From Bradyrhizobium sp. (GTDB lineage Bacteria > Pseudomonadota > Alphaproteobacteria > Rhizobiales > Xanthobacteraceae), in assembly GCF_016213215.1 (NCBI RefSeq), contig NZ_JACRAW010000025.1, forward strand, positions 62,001-126,000: a DNA stretch of 64,000 nt, read 5' to 3'. Positions 16,731-25,148 of the stretch are shown in pieces (the first letter of the stretch is position 1; every line of letters starts with the position of its first letter). The notes under the pieces are model-generated. The model was not told the origin of the DNA. It ran no database searches and saw only the letters and a list, made by a program, of their open reading frames with translations. The position numbers and the translations under genes were made by a program.

Positions 16731-17459
16731 ATGCGCGCCCACCAAATCATGACCCGATCGGTCATTTCGGTCACACCCGAAACTACCATCGTAGAAGCCG
16801 CGAATATGATGCTCGAGCGGCACGTCAGTGGCTTGCCGGTGGTGGATGAGGCCGGCAAGCTCGTCGGCATCGTTTCCGAGGGGGACTTCATTCGCCGCAG
16901 CGAGATCGGAACTCAGCGCAAGCGCGGGCGGTGGTTGAAGTTCATTCTTGGCCCGGGCAAGTCGGCCAGCGATTTTGTGCATGAGCACGGCCGGAAGGTT
17001 TCCGAAATCATGACCGCCCCGCCGTTGACCATCACTGAAGATACTTCGCTGGCGGAAATCGCCAACCTGATGGAAAGAAACAATGTCAAACGACTGCCGG
17101 TTGTTCGCGGCGACGAGGTAGTCGGCATTGTTTCCCGCGCCAACCTGCTCCAGGCCGTGGCAAGCCTCGCCAAGCAGGTGCCCGACCCGACTGCGGATGA
17201 CGATCATATTCGCAACCGCATTATTGAGGTGCTGGAAAAGAACGACTGGTGCCCATTCGGCCTGAACGTTATCGTTCGTGACGGCATCGTTCATTTGAGC
17301 GGTGTCATCACCGAGGAGCGCTCTCGGCAGGCGGCCGTCGTAGCGGCCGAAAACATCGATGGGGTAAAGAAGGTGCACGACCATCTGTGCTGGGTCGACA
17401 CCATGTCCGGCGTTTATCTTAACTCGCCGGAAGACGAGGAAATGTCCAAGGCAAGCTGA
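16731..17459 (+). CDS. Tandem CBS-domain protein with C-terminal BON domain
   Basis: A 242-residue cytoplasmic protein. Two CBS motifs (residues about 1-60 and 88-145) contain the repeated pattern LPVVDEAGKLVGIVSEGDF and LPVVRGDEVVGIVSRANLL. A BON domain follows at about 160-225 (LNVIVRDGIVHLSGVITEE). CBS pairs bind adenosine nucleotides and often sense energy charge; BON domains are usually linked to membranes or lipids. This CBS-BON type is common in Bradyrhizobium and in hypoxia regulons. GGAG six bases before the ATG supports the start. The FNR box at 16655 is placed for activation, and the gene is divergent from the phasin-phaC unit. Confidence 0.9.
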   Translation: MRAHQIMTRSVISVTPETTIVEAANMMLERHVSGLPVVDEAGKLVGIVSEGDFIRRSEIGTQRKRGRWLKFILGPGKSASDFVHEHGRKVSEIMTAPPLTITEDTSLAEIANLMERNNVKRLPVVRGDEVVGIVSRANLLQAVASLAKQVPDPTADDDHIRNRIIEVLEKNDWCPFGLNVIVRDGIVHLSGVITEERSRQAAVVAAENIDGVKKVHDHLCWVDTMSGVYLNSPEDEEMSKAS

Positions 17460-17659
17460 CTACAGCAGCTTGCCGAAGAACGGATGTGGCCCGTCGAAAG
17501 TGCCAATCGGCACATGATGGGTCACGACGTGGCCGAACCCCTCCCCCGGAAACCACGTGTGGAGATGGAAGGCCGGCATCAACCTTGAACGACGGTTGCC
17601 GGAGATTTGGCGACATCGGGATCCACCGCGTAGTTGGGGACCGGACTGATCTCGTCCAT
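17460..17659 (-). pseudogene. Possible frameshifted remnant: two short frames coupled to the flavin reductase gene
   Basis: Immediately after the flavin reductase, TGATG fuses its stop to a new ATG (17659) that opens a 26-codon frame beginning MDEISPVPNYAVDPDVAKS. A second TGATG (17577-17581) ends this frame and starts a 39-codon frame that includes FHLHTWFPGEGFGHVVTHH. Either these are two tiny coupled genes, or the start and end of one decayed gene whose middle is lost or frameshifted. I do not recognise the encoded sequence. The position in the flavin-monooxygenase cluster suggests a catabolic partner, but this is only a guess from context. Confidence 0.4.
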
Positions 17660-18228
17660 CAGGCGGAATTGTCGGCCTTAGAGCGGTCGTCGGCAGCCAT
17701 AAACCGGCCGTAGGTGCCGCGCGCAAACAGCAACGGCTCCTTCCGATTGTAGGAGTAAGCTTCAACAGCTCCGAGAAAGATCACGTGATCGCCGCCGTAA
17801 TAGCGGTTCACGGCGCGGCATTGGAAATTGGCAACGCATTCCGGAAGAAGAGGAGCGCCGCCGAGCCCTGGCGTCCAATCGACTCCCGCGAACTTGTCCT
17901 CAGACGATCTGGCAAATTTGTTTGCGAGTCCCTGCTGCGAAGTGCCGAGCACATTGACCGCGAAATGGCTGGCGTCCTGGAAAACCGTCAGGCTCGAGGA
18001 ATAGATCACCAGACTCCAAAGGACGAGCGGCGGGTTCAGCGATACCGAGGCAAACGAATTGCAGGTGAAACCGTACGGTTTACCGTCAGACGCGACGGCC
18101 GTGATGATCGTAACGCCTGTGCCGTAAGTACCGAGAGCGTTGCGGAAATCACGCGGATCAATGGGCGAGCTGTCGCTCGCCAATTCATTGGCCGGGACCG
18201 CGGTCGGATGCTTTGGCGCGTCGTTCAT
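17659..18228 (-). CDS. Flavin reductase domain protein (HpaC/HsaB-like)
   Basis: A 189-residue flavin reductase-like protein. The start of the domain DFRNALGTYGTGVTIITA, the segment GFTCNSFASVSLNPPLVLWSL and HVIFLGAVEAYSYN are typical of the NAD(P)H:flavin oxidoreductases that supply reduced flavin to two-component monooxygenases. GAGG lies seven bases before the ATG. It starts 10 bases after the monooxygenase stop (18238), so the pair should be one operon. It is expected to be cytoplasmic and to work with the oxygenase encoded just upstream. A coupled remnant follows it. Confidence 0.9.
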   Translation of the reverse strand: MNDAPKHPTAVPANELASDSSPIDPRDFRNALGTYGTGVTIITAVASDGKPYGFTCNSFASVSLNPPLVLWSLVIYSSSLTVFQDASHFAVNVLGTSQQGLANKFARSSEDKFAGVDWTPGLGGAPLLPECVANFQCRAVNRYYGGDHVIFLGAVEAYSYNRKEPLLFARGTYGRFMAADDRSKADNSA

Positions 18229-18237
18229 TGGCCGGCC

Positions 18238-19470
18238 TCAAAGCGTCAGGTTTTCGGACGGCAAACCAAGCGCCACGCGGCCGTAGTTCGTTCCGGCTGC
18301 GTCGAAGCTGAACGCGAGATGGGAGTTGATTGCGTGGGCGTCGCGAAATTGCCGCTGCAACACCCCGCTCGTGAGTAGTCCCCTCGCGCCACTTGCCGCA
18401 AACAGCATCGAGACAGCAGCAGTGCAGAGGTTGACGGAAAAGGCACCATCGCGGCGGTACCTGGTCTTGGTCGCCATATCAGGGATCTGGCTGCGACGCG
18501 CTTGTTCCATTGCTTCGACACAAGTGGAACGCATGATCAGTCGCGCGGCATCGATCTTTGCCGAAGCATCTGCGATTTTGATCTGCGTGCTCTGCAAGTC
18601 ACCCAGCTTGGCGCGGTTGTAGGTCGATGCACGGTGCCGCGTGACCTCGACGTAATCATCAAGGCACGCCTGCGCATTCCCGGTAGCTACGCCGGACAGC
18701 ACGTACGGGAACAACGAGAACACGGGCAACGTATAAAGCGGGTTTGGGTTGGCCGCACTTCCTGGCGTCGGGCCGCCGGCAAGATCGCTGACGGCAACAC
18801 TCATGTAATCGGCGACAAAGGCGTCCCTGACCTCTACGTCATTCGAGCCGGTTCCGCGCAGCCCAGCTGCGTCCCAGGTGTCTAGAATCCTGTAGTCGCT
18901 CCTGGGAAGCAGGAAGATCCGATATCCGATACCGTCGGCCTCATCGTCAGAGTAGACGACGCTGGCGAGCCTGTTCCATTCGCAGGAGGCGACACCCGAG
19001 GAGAACGGCCAGCTACCGCGCAACTGATAGCCCCCCTCGATTTTCGTTGCCCTTCCCGCCGGAAAGATGAACGAGGATGCGATCAACGCATCTGGCGCGC
19101 TGCCCCAGACCCGGTCCTGCGCCCTCTCGTCGAACATGCCCAGCATCCAGTGGTGGCTTGCAAGGTTGACGACATTCCAGGCCACGGATGCATCAGCTCG
19201 TCCAAGCAAGTCGGCACAATCGATGAGCGCAACATAATCGAGTTCGGCTCCGCCAACACGCTTGGGCTGAACGATCCTGAACAGACCGGCCTCGTGCAAA
19301 TCGCGCTCGGTCTCCGGGGGCAGCCGGCGAAGCTCTTCGGTCCGTGCCGCCCGCGTCTTCAATCGCGGGATGAGCTCCTGCGCTCGAGCAATCAACAGCG
19401 CGTAGGCTGCGTCGTCGGACTCGGCTCCGGCAATCTGAGTTACGCTTGGCTTTTGACCAACACCCGCCAT
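18238..19470 (-). CDS. Acyl-CoA-dehydrogenase-fold flavin-dependent monooxygenase (HsaA/HpaB-type)
   Basis: A 410-residue protein of the acyl-CoA dehydrogenase fold, in the group D flavin monooxygenase class, as in HsaA and the C2 hydroxylase component. Recognised segments: SFIFPAGRATKIEGGYQLRG, SWPFSSGVASCEWN, and WDAAGLRGTGSNDVEV in the beta domain. Typical acyl-CoA dehydrogenases carry a catalytic Glu that I cannot find, and the adjacent flavin reductase supports an oxygenase. The likely reaction is hydroxylation of an aromatic or steroid-derived ring. The substrate is not known, and no ring-cleavage dioxygenase is present. GAGGG eight bases before the ATG supports the start. Confidence 0.85.
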   Translation of the reverse strand: MAGVGQKPSVTQIAGAESDDAAYALLIARAQELIPRLKTRAARTEELRRLPPETERDLHEAGLFRIVQPKRVGGAELDYVALIDCADLLGRADASVAWNVVNLASHHWMLGMFDERAQDRVWGSAPDALIASSFIFPAGRATKIEGGYQLRGSWPFSSGVASCEWNRLASVVYSDDEADGIGYRIFLLPRSDYRILDTWDAAGLRGTGSNDVEVRDAFVADYMSVAVSDLAGGPTPGSAANPNPLYTLPVFSLFPYVLSGVATGNAQACLDDYVEVTRHRASTYNRAKLGDLQSTQIKIADASAKIDAARLIMRSTCVEAMEQARRSQIPDMATKTRYRRDGAFSVNLCTAAVSMLFAASGARGLLTSGVLQRQFRDAHAINSHLAFSFDAAGTNYGRVALGLPSENLTL

Positions 19471-19575
19471 CTGACGTCCCTCACAGTAGGACAGTTATGC
19501 GGCTGAACCTCCGCCAAATCAAGCCAAGGCTGGCGCGCCCTACTGTCGGAGCGCGGCAGGTCTGCCAGCAGCAGC

Positions 19576-20844
19576 TTAAGATTCATCGACCGCAAGAGCC
19601 TTCCCGAAGACGCCAATGCCGGCAAGCTCGGCGATCCGGCCGTCATCATAGCCGAGCGTTGTCCGCAACACTTGCCTGGTGTGCTCGCCCAAGAGAGGCG
19701 CAGCTACGGGATCTGTGGCCGGTGTCAGGCTCATATTGATCGGTGACTCGATGTTCGGAACCCACCCTGCTGTTGGGTGTGGAATCCGGCTTAGCCGATC
19801 GCGTTCGCGCGCCTCCGGCGCATTAAACCCCTCCTCGACGGTTCGAAGATAGCCAACCGGAACATTGGCCTCCTTCATCTTGGCGATCCAGTTCTCGAGC
19901 CGGTCGCCTGCGAAAATCTCGGCAAAGGTGGCGCGAAGCTGCTCCTTGTTGTCCAGCCGTGCTTTGCGAACAGCGAACCGAGGATCGGCAAGAAGATCCG
20001 GCCGGTCGAACACCTCGGTGACCAACCGGCGAAACAGCCGCTCATTCGCGCACGCCATGTAGAGCGGACCGTCCGAGGCTTCGTACATGCCCACCGTGGG
20101 TACGCCATTCGGGGAGTTGCCAAAACGGCCCGGATTTTGGCCGCTGATCAAATAGGCCATGCCGAAGAAGCTCGTCATTGCCATGGCCATATCGAACAAT
20201 GCGACTTCGACATTTTGTCCGCGGCCAAGCCGATCGCGGGCAAGCAGAGCAAGCAGGATGGCGTTGCAGGCCGCCATCCCCGTCGCGACGTCAACAATCG
20301 GCGGGCCGGTACGAACCGGTGGGCCATCGGGGAAGCCGTTGAGCGACATGAAGCCGCTTTCGGCCTGAGTGATGGGATCAAATCCTGGGCGAGTTGCAAA
20401 CGGGCCTTTCCGCCCGTACGCCGAGATCGAGCAATAGATCAGCCGCGGATTGGTTGCGGCCACGGACTCGTAATCGAGTCCGAACTTTTTCATGACCCCG
20501 CCGGAGAAGTTCTCCACCACCACGTCTGCCTTGCTGATAAGCTCTCGAGCGACCTCGCGAGCTGCTGGCACCCCGAGATCCAGCGCAATTCCTCTTTTGC
20601 TGCGATTCAAGCTGAGGTAGGCAGCACTCTCACCCCCGATCTCGGCGTGCTCGTAGGCCCGCGTATCATCTCCGCCGTCCGGGTTCTCGATCTTGATCAC
20701 CTCCGCGCCAAAATCGGCGAGCGTCTGAGTACAGGCGGGCCCCGCAACCACCCTGGTAAAATCGATGACCAACACGCCATCGAGCGCGGTGGGACTTCCA
20801 GTTGCCCGCGCCCCGCGCTCCGGCAACTGCGGCTTGGCAGTCAT
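19576..20844 (-). CDS. CaiB/BaiF-family (class III) CoA transferase
   Basis: A 422-residue family III CoA transferase. The N-terminal domain has VLVIDFTRVVAGPACTQTLADFGAEVIKIE, a hallmark of the family, with the catalytic-Asp region in the stretch PGFDPITQAESGFMSLNG. These enzymes transfer CoA between carboxylic acids such as formyl, succinyl or carnitine derivatives. The gene lies 105 bases upstream of the monooxygenase gene, same strand, and may belong to the same aromatic or organic-acid catabolic unit. The acids are unknown. The nearest terminator is beyond its 5' neighbour (21001-21035, minus strand), so its own promoter should lie in 20845-21000. Confidence 0.9.
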   Translation of the reverse strand: MTAKPQLPERGARATGSPTALDGVLVIDFTRVVAGPACTQTLADFGAEVIKIENPDGGDDTRAYEHAEIGGESAAYLSLNRSKRGIALDLGVPAAREVARELISKADVVVENFSGGVMKKFGLDYESVAATNPRLIYCSISAYGRKGPFATRPGFDPITQAESGFMSLNGFPDGPPVRTGPPIVDVATGMAACNAILLALLARDRLGRGQNVEVALFDMAMAMTSFFGMAYLISGQNPGRFGNSPNGVPTVGMYEASDGPLYMACANERLFRRLVTEVFDRPDLLADPRFAVRKARLDNKEQLRATFAEIFAGDRLENWIAKMKEANVPVGYLRTVEEGFNAPEARERDRLSRIPHPTAGWVPNIESPINMSLTPATDPVAAPLLGEHTRQVLRTTLGYDDGRIAELAGIGVFGKALAVDES

Positions 20845-21000
20845 AATCAGCGTTCCCTCGTTATCGGCTATCTTGCCTTTAGGGCCCCGACATTAAGGGA
20901 CCGCTTCGACAAGTCCACAGCTACTTCGGTATCCAGCCCTTCGACTGGTCCCCGCCGGTGTACGGACCTATCGATCGACCAAGGAGAATTTCGCCAGACA

Positions 21001-21035
21001 GCAAAAAAAGCCCGGCAGCCATTGGCTGCCGGGCT
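21001..21035 (-). terminator. Rho-independent terminator for the GNAT gene
   Basis: On the minus strand, a 12-bp perfect stem (AGCCCGGCAGCC with GGCTGCCGGGCT, three-base loop) is followed by a run of seven T. It lies 23 bases after the stop of the gene at 21058-21492, the only obvious intrinsic terminator with a T-run in the window. Confidence 0.93.
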
Positions 21036-21057
21036 CAAGAACGCATCGGATTGCGCC

Positions 21058-21492
21058 TTAGCGGGCTTTCATTTGCCTGCTCCAGTAGAGCGTGTTCGCC
21101 CATCCCCAGGGAAATTGTGGTTGGTACAGCCGATACCCCGCTCTGATGAAGTTATTGGCCGAGACCGGGTTGTCCGTCGTGTCCGAGACGACGGAATCCC
21201 AGCCATTGCGGCGCGCTTGCGCTTCCAGCGCGCGCGTCAGGCGCAGCTGAAGCCCACGGCCCCAATGCGGCCTCAGTATGCCAACACGGCAAAAATATCC
21301 GGAATTAGGCACATGCGTCGACGGAACAAGACCGGCAAACCCGATTGGCTGGCTAGCGCAACAGGCAAACCACCAGCAGCCCGATTCGAAGTCCGGGATA
21401 GGAGCGCTATCGAAGAATGTCAGACGGTGAAGGTCGCTCAACGTCTCGGCGATCTCCTCATCACCTCCATCCACCGCCCGAATTCGGTACAT
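21058..21492 (-). CDS. GNAT-family N-acetyltransferase
   Basis: A 144-residue GNAT protein. The acetyl-CoA-binding motif A is in VGILRPHWGRGLQLRL (R-x-x-W-G-R-G), followed by LEAQARRNGWDSVVSDTT and the motif B-like NPVSANNFIRAGYRLY. The substrate is unknown. The open frame reaches 21513, but the ATG at 21492 has GGGAGAG close upstream and gives the natural N-terminus MYRIRAVDGGDEE. A strong rho-independent terminator follows. Downstream of it is the CoA transferase; upstream on the same strand is the SGNH-type gene. The nearby MBOAT acylation genes are also acyl-transfer related, but the genes are separate units and no functional link is shown. Confidence 0.85.
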   Translation of the reverse strand: MYRIRAVDGGDEEIAETLSDLHRLTFFDSAPIPDFESGCWWFACCASQPIGFAGLVPSTHVPNSGYFCRVGILRPHWGRGLQLRLTRALEAQARRNGWDSVVSDTTDNPVSANNFIRAGYRLYQPQFPWGWANTLYWSRQMKAR

Positions 21493-21669
21493 GCGCTCTC
21501 CCAGGGATCCCACGTTGAGGTCCGTTCGACCAAGTTACGGCCGGTTGCTTCTTTGCGGGTTTCGACGTGCGACCCCAACAGGATCGCCGCACAGGACTCC
21601 CGTCGGACGAAGGCTTGTCCAGATACGCCGTCGTGCCGAACTATCGGTGAAATCGAACCAGGAAGTATC

Positions 21670-22560
21670 TCAGTTGGAAGGCTTGGTGGTTGACCTGTCT
21701 GCGAGAGCCTTTTCGATCGATCGCACGACAAGCACAGCGGAGCGCTCATCTAGATGGACGCCGTCAGCCCAACGCAGTTCGGCTCTCGGTGCATCAATTT
21801 GAAGCCACAACGCTGGATCCGGGAATGCGCTGCGGAGACTCTCTTTCGTGAGCTCAACAAAGCGAGACCCTTCGATCGCTTGCGAATAGGGTACCTCGAT
21901 TAGGAGAGCTTTCGCCCCACGGCCCTCAATTAATTCGAGCTGCCGCCTCAGCTCCTCCACATTGGCCCGAACGGCTTCGACCGGATACTCCTCGTTCATC
22001 TGCCGAAGTGCACGCTCGGCAAAGACGTGGTTATCGAAGTTGCTTGGCGCCTGGCTGAGCAGCTTGTCGCGTGCCGCATGCATCTGCGCGTAACCAGGCG
22101 GGGAGTGCAGCCAGGTCTCATACGCTGCCACGGCGGTCCTAACCGGACGAAAGAACAGCGGATCAGGTCGGCTCATTCCCGCAAATTTCTCAACCAGTCG
22201 CGTGTCGACCGCCCGAGACAGGACATTCGTTTCGATCAGAATGATCTTGGGAAGCTTGGGTTGATTTGCGACGACCATCAACCCGGTCAGCGGCGATCCA
22301 CCTGCCAGGGCCAGGTTTCGCACCTTCCCATTCAGAAAGTAATCTTCCTTCAACCGGAAGGTAACGGAGCTTCCGACGAGAACAACATCAGGCATCGGTT
22401 CTCGGACATAGCGATTGAGCGTGACTAGGCTGCCGTCGCGCGTTGTGACCGTCGGCTGCGCAAGGCCAGCACCGAACCATGCCGTCGCGACTCGGCACGC
22501 CAGCACAAGCATCACGGCGCCGAGCAGGCATCTAGATAACCAGCCCATTCCTTCCCGCAT
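21670..22560 (-). CDS. SGNH-hydrolase-like membrane-anchored protein, partner of the MBOAT acyltransferase
   Basis: A 296-residue protein with an N-terminal membrane helix (WLSRCLLGAVMLVLACRVA) and a periplasmic domain. The segment MPDVVLVGSSVTFRLKEDY contains GSS in place of the GDS nucleophile motif, and the C-terminal WADGVHLDERSA is a typical D-x-x-H block of SGNH/GDSL or AlgX/AlgJ-like domains. It starts eight bases after the MBOAT stop and should form a pair with it, as in extracellular polysaccharide O-acetylation (AlgI-AlgJ or PatA-PatB type). It likely transfers or removes acyl groups on an exported glycan. The start at 22560 is the first good ATG after the MBOAT gene. Confidence 0.75.
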   Translation of the reverse strand: MREGMGWLSRCLLGAVMLVLACRVATAWFGAGLAQPTVTTRDGSLVTLNRYVREPMPDVVLVGSSVTFRLKEDYFLNGKVRNLALAGGSPLTGLMVVANQPKLPKIILIETNVLSRAVDTRLVEKFAGMSRPDPLFFRPVRTAVAAYETWLHSPPGYAQMHAARDKLLSQAPSNFDNHVFAERALRQMNEEYPVEAVRANVEELRRQLELIEGRGAKALLIEVPYSQAIEGSRFVELTKESLRSAFPDPALWLQIDAPRAELRWADGVHLDERSAVLVVRSIEKALADRSTTKPSN

Positions 22561-22567
22561 TGATCCG

Positions 22568-23932
22568 TCAGAATTGGAAATAGATGAATGCAGTGTCTGG
22601 GCCTGCTTCCAGGAATGCCAGCGCACCCATCAGACCATACAAGTAGGGCTCCCACCGCGACAAACGCTGAGACGCCAACGATCCAAAACCGAGATGCTGA
22701 ATCAGGACCGGCAAAGAATAGAGCAGCGCAAGATTGTAGAACAGCTTTGGGGGATTGGGATTGTTGGTCGGCACGAACATACCCTTCAGGTAATCCAGTG
22801 CTTGGCCGAAATCCGGCAGTTTGAAGAATATCCAGAGCATCGTGACGCAGAAGAACACGACCAGCATGCGAACCGCTCGCAAACTTGCCGAATCAATTGC
22901 ATGGAGACGATCCAGGAGAGGACGCTCGATCACCAGCAGCATTCCGTGCATTGTTCCCCAGAGCGCATAGCTCAGACCGGCTCCATGCCAGAGTCCGCCA
23001 AGCATCATGACAATCATCAGATTTAGATAGGTTCTTGCGGCGCCGTGCCGATTACCTCCGAGCGGAACATAGAGGTATGTTCGTAACCACGTGGACAAAG
23101 AGATGTGCCAGCGAGTCCAGAACTCCGAGAACGAAGTGGATATGTACGGCAGATTGAAATTGATCGGGAGTCGGTAACCGAACAGCAACCCAAGGCCAAT
23201 CGCAACCGCGGAGTAGCCGAAGAAATCCGCATAGATTTGGTAGCTGTAAAGGAGAACGAGAAGCCACCGGTCCTGCGTCTGAAGAGTCTCATAGAGAGGA
23301 AAGTCCATATAGGACGTCATCTCATTGAGGTTGTTCGCCACATAAAGCTTGAAGAAGTATCCGATCAGAATCCATCTGGCCGCATCAACAAATTGAACAT
23401 CCTGCAGGCGTTTCGGCGCGATCTGCGGCATGAAAATCGCGGCACGGGTGATCGGACCCGAAACCAGCTGTGGGAAAAATATGATATAAAGAAAGACGCC
23501 GGTCAGACTGACAGGCTCGCCTTTCTGCCGAGAAAGGTCGACCAGCAGACTGATGTTGTGAAACACGAAGAACGAAATGCCGATCGGAAGCGGCAGTCTC
23601 AACAGGAAATCGACGAGCGCAATGTCGCTCAGGCGGCTCGATGCCGCATCAAGAAACAGAAACTTGTACTTGAAAAACGCGAGCAACGCGAGGTTGAAGG
23701 TGATGACGACAGGCATCCAGGTCGCACGATTGCGGAAGGCCAGGAGAAGGAAGACATAGGTGCCGAGCACCGCAAGGAGGAGAAGCGGCACCAGTTCGGG
23801 CTGTCCATAACCATAGAAGAAAATGCTGGCGATCACCAGCAACTGGACCTGGCATTTCCTGAACGGCGGGAAGTAGTACGCCCCGAATACTACCGCAGCG
23901 AAAATGCCGAATTGCCACGATACGAAAGTCAT
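22568..23932 (-). CDS. MBOAT-family O-acyltransferase (AlgI/DltB-like)
   Basis: A 454-residue multispanning membrane protein of the MBOAT family. The catalytic histidine is in GGLWHGAGLSYALWGTMHG (about residue 318), and the conserved segments FSEFWTRWHISLSTWL and YFPQLVSGPITRA also match. AlgI-type proteins move acyl groups across the inner membrane for transfer to a surface polymer. No alginate or cellulose synthase lies in the window, so the acceptor is unknown. The SGNH-like partner gene follows eight bases downstream. The length is close to the usual 450-500. Confidence 0.92.
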   Translation of the reverse strand: MTFVSWQFGIFAAVVFGAYYFPPFRKCQVQLLVIASIFFYGYGQPELVPLLLLAVLGTYVFLLLAFRNRATWMPVVITFNLALLAFFKYKFLFLDAASSRLSDIALVDFLLRLPLPIGISFFVFHNISLLVDLSRQKGEPVSLTGVFLYIIFFPQLVSGPITRAAIFMPQIAPKRLQDVQFVDAARWILIGYFFKLYVANNLNEMTSYMDFPLYETLQTQDRWLLVLLYSYQIYADFFGYSAVAIGLGLLFGYRLPINFNLPYISTSFSEFWTRWHISLSTWLRTYLYVPLGGNRHGAARTYLNLMIVMMLGGLWHGAGLSYALWGTMHGMLLVIERPLLDRLHAIDSASLRAVRMLVVFFCVTMLWIFFKLPDFGQALDYLKGMFVPTNNPNPPKLFYNLALLYSLPVLIQHLGFGSLASQRLSRWEPYLYGLMGALAFLEAGPDTAFIYFQF

Positions 23933-24011
23933 GCCCCATGCCCTAATGGCGCAGAATTAGCACCTCGTCATGATCTGGCATAGACCGAAAGCGGGCGAAC
24001 CGGAGTCAGCT

Positions 24012-24311
24012 CTACCTTCCCAACGCGACCTTGATCCCTAGCCACAGAGCACCAAGGAAACCCGCGACGATCACGGTAATTGCAGCCTTGAAGGTATAGC
24101 TTTGGGCCTGCTCGACGCTCTTGCGCCAGCGCCGTAAGTGCGCGAGATCGGCGCGCAGCTCGCGCCGATCATCCTCGTCGAGGCCGAACGAATTCAGCGT
24201 GGTGGCAACGGCCTTCAGGACGATCGAGTCGATGCTTTCGTGCTGCAGCTTTTGCTGCTCGGCAAGTGTCTGAACGACAATCGCCCGGATCTCGTCAGCT
24301 CTATCACTCAC
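24012..24311 (-). CDS. Small membrane protein, phage-like context
   Basis: A 99-residue protein: a charged helical N-terminus with heptad-like spacing, then one hydrophobic segment (YTFKAAITVIVAGFLGALWLG) near the end. The start is a GTG at 24311 that shares four bases (GTGA) with the stop of an upstream frame at 24308, a coupled arrangement. The upstream frame is a truncated remnant. The layout resembles small phage or gene-transfer-agent-like membrane proteins (holin/spanin companions), but no lysis or structural gene is found, so this stays tentative. Confidence 0.6.
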   Translation of the reverse strand: MSDRADEIRAIVVQTLAEQQKLQHESIDSIVLKAVATTLNSFGLDEDDRRELRADLAHLRRWRKSVEQAQSYTFKAAITVIVAGFLGALWLGIKVALGR

Positions 24312-24434
24312 CGCCGGATAATCCTCGCCACATTCTCAAACCCGCGCTTGGCGAAATAGAACGAGACCACAAGGTTGGCTGTTACGGATGCAAACCCCGC
24401 CAGCGGATCGGTTGACCCAAGCCCAAGCACCTTT
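24308..24434 (-). pseudogene. 3' fragment of a small membrane protein gene cut by a repeat
   Basis: An open frame of about 40 codons (including GSTDPLAGFASVTANLVVSF and ending FENVARIIRR) terminates at 24308 and overlaps the next start by four bases. Reading upstream, it continues only to about 24436, where a copy of the interspersed repeat tail lies and stop codons appear at once (TGA, TAA). The N-terminal part of the gene seems lost. No start codon with a ribosome binding site is present. Confidence 0.6.
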
Positions 24435-24448
24435 GCCCGACGTGTCAA
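24432..24448 (+). repeat. Partial copy of the interspersed repeat tail
   Basis: TTTGCCCGACGTGTCAA, identical to the end of the two longer copies at 24513-24604 and 24920-25005. It lacks the hairpin part and lies at the point where an open frame is cut. Confidence 0.7.
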
Positions 24449-24512
24449 ACTTTATCAAAAATGCAGCAAATGCTTTTGGCCGGTTGAAACCGACTTGCGA
24501 ATGAGTGCAGTG

Positions 24513-24604
24513 CACATGAAAAAGCCCGCTGCCGATTTGCGCGGCGCGGGCCTTATGATTTTTTCGATGATGTCGATATGCCCCTGATTTGCCCGACGTG
24601 TCAA
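24513..24604 (+). repeat. Interspersed palindromic repeat, copy A
   Basis: A GC-rich hairpin (GCCCGC with GCGGGC) is followed by a conserved tail of about 50 bases with TTTTTCGATGATG, CGATATGCC and TTTGCCCGACGTGTCAA. The tail is shared, with only a few differences, by copy B at 24920-25005. The hairpins differ while the tails match, as in REP-type elements. I recall this tail in Bradyrhizobium genomes, but no search was possible. Confidence 0.75.
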
Positions 24605-24693
24605 CCGCCTGATGATCGGCAAATCAGCGAGGTCAACCAACGCCGGTCATTGCGCAGCACGGCCTATGTCCGTGCGTCGAACAGGAGGGACCG

Positions 24694-24879
24694 ATGTACT
24701 TCGTCGCCACTATGTTGGTCGTGCTGTCTGGACTGTTCTATGCCGCGGGCAATCGCGAGATCGGCGCGCTCGGCACCACCATGTGCACCTACGGCAGTCC
24801 GTTCTGCGACAATCCACTCATCGTGCTGGTCGGCGCGGGACTGGCCGCCGCCTGGGGCAAGTTCGTCAGCATACGCTAA
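24694..24879 (+). CDS. Small membrane protein, 61 residues
   Basis: A small protein with a hydrophobic N-terminal helix (MYFVATMLVVLSGLFYAAG), a polar loop with cysteines (MCTYGSPFCDNP), and a second hydrophobic segment (LIVLVGAGLAAAWGKFV). The two cysteines (about residues 30 and 37) flank a loop that would lie on the periplasmic side and could pair. GGAGGG lies a few bases before the ATG. It sits between two repeat copies and is transcribed towards the Nramp-related gene. I believe similar small proteins occur in Bradyrhizobium; function unknown. Confidence 0.7.
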   Translation: MYFVATMLVVLSGLFYAAGNREIGALGTTMCTYGSPFCDNPLIVLVGAGLAAAWGKFVSIR

Positions 24880-24919
24880 CCCGGCGGAAACCGATCGATA
24901 CCGGATGGACAACTCGGCC

Positions 24920-25005
24920 AACAAAAATCCCGCGGTCGATACCAACCGCGGAGTCGATGATTTTTCGATGATGGCGATATGCCTGTGATTTGCCCGACGT
25001 GTCAA
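24920..25005 (+). repeat. Interspersed palindromic repeat, copy B
   Basis: The hairpin is CCGCGGT with ACCGCGG. The tail (ATTTTTCGATGATGGCGATATGCC, split by one change, then TTTGCCCGACGTGTCAA) matches copy A. It lies between the 61-residue gene and the Nramp-related gene, so it might also act as a transcription or mRNA-stability element. Confidence 0.75.
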
Positions 25006-25148
25006 ACGCATCAGCAGCGTTTCGATGTGACCGGCCCCTGAAATCGTCGGGTCGTCCGACCCGCGGAACCTTCGTTGCTTGGCTCGCGTTTACATGGAAG
25101 AGAGCTAATGGCGCGTCAGGCACAGGACCTATCAAACAGCATTCCTTC

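Noticed and set aside
20137..21693. Long plus-strand open frame of 518 codons
   Set aside because: It spans an antisense CoA transferase gene, a strong terminator and a GNAT gene, so it cannot be real.
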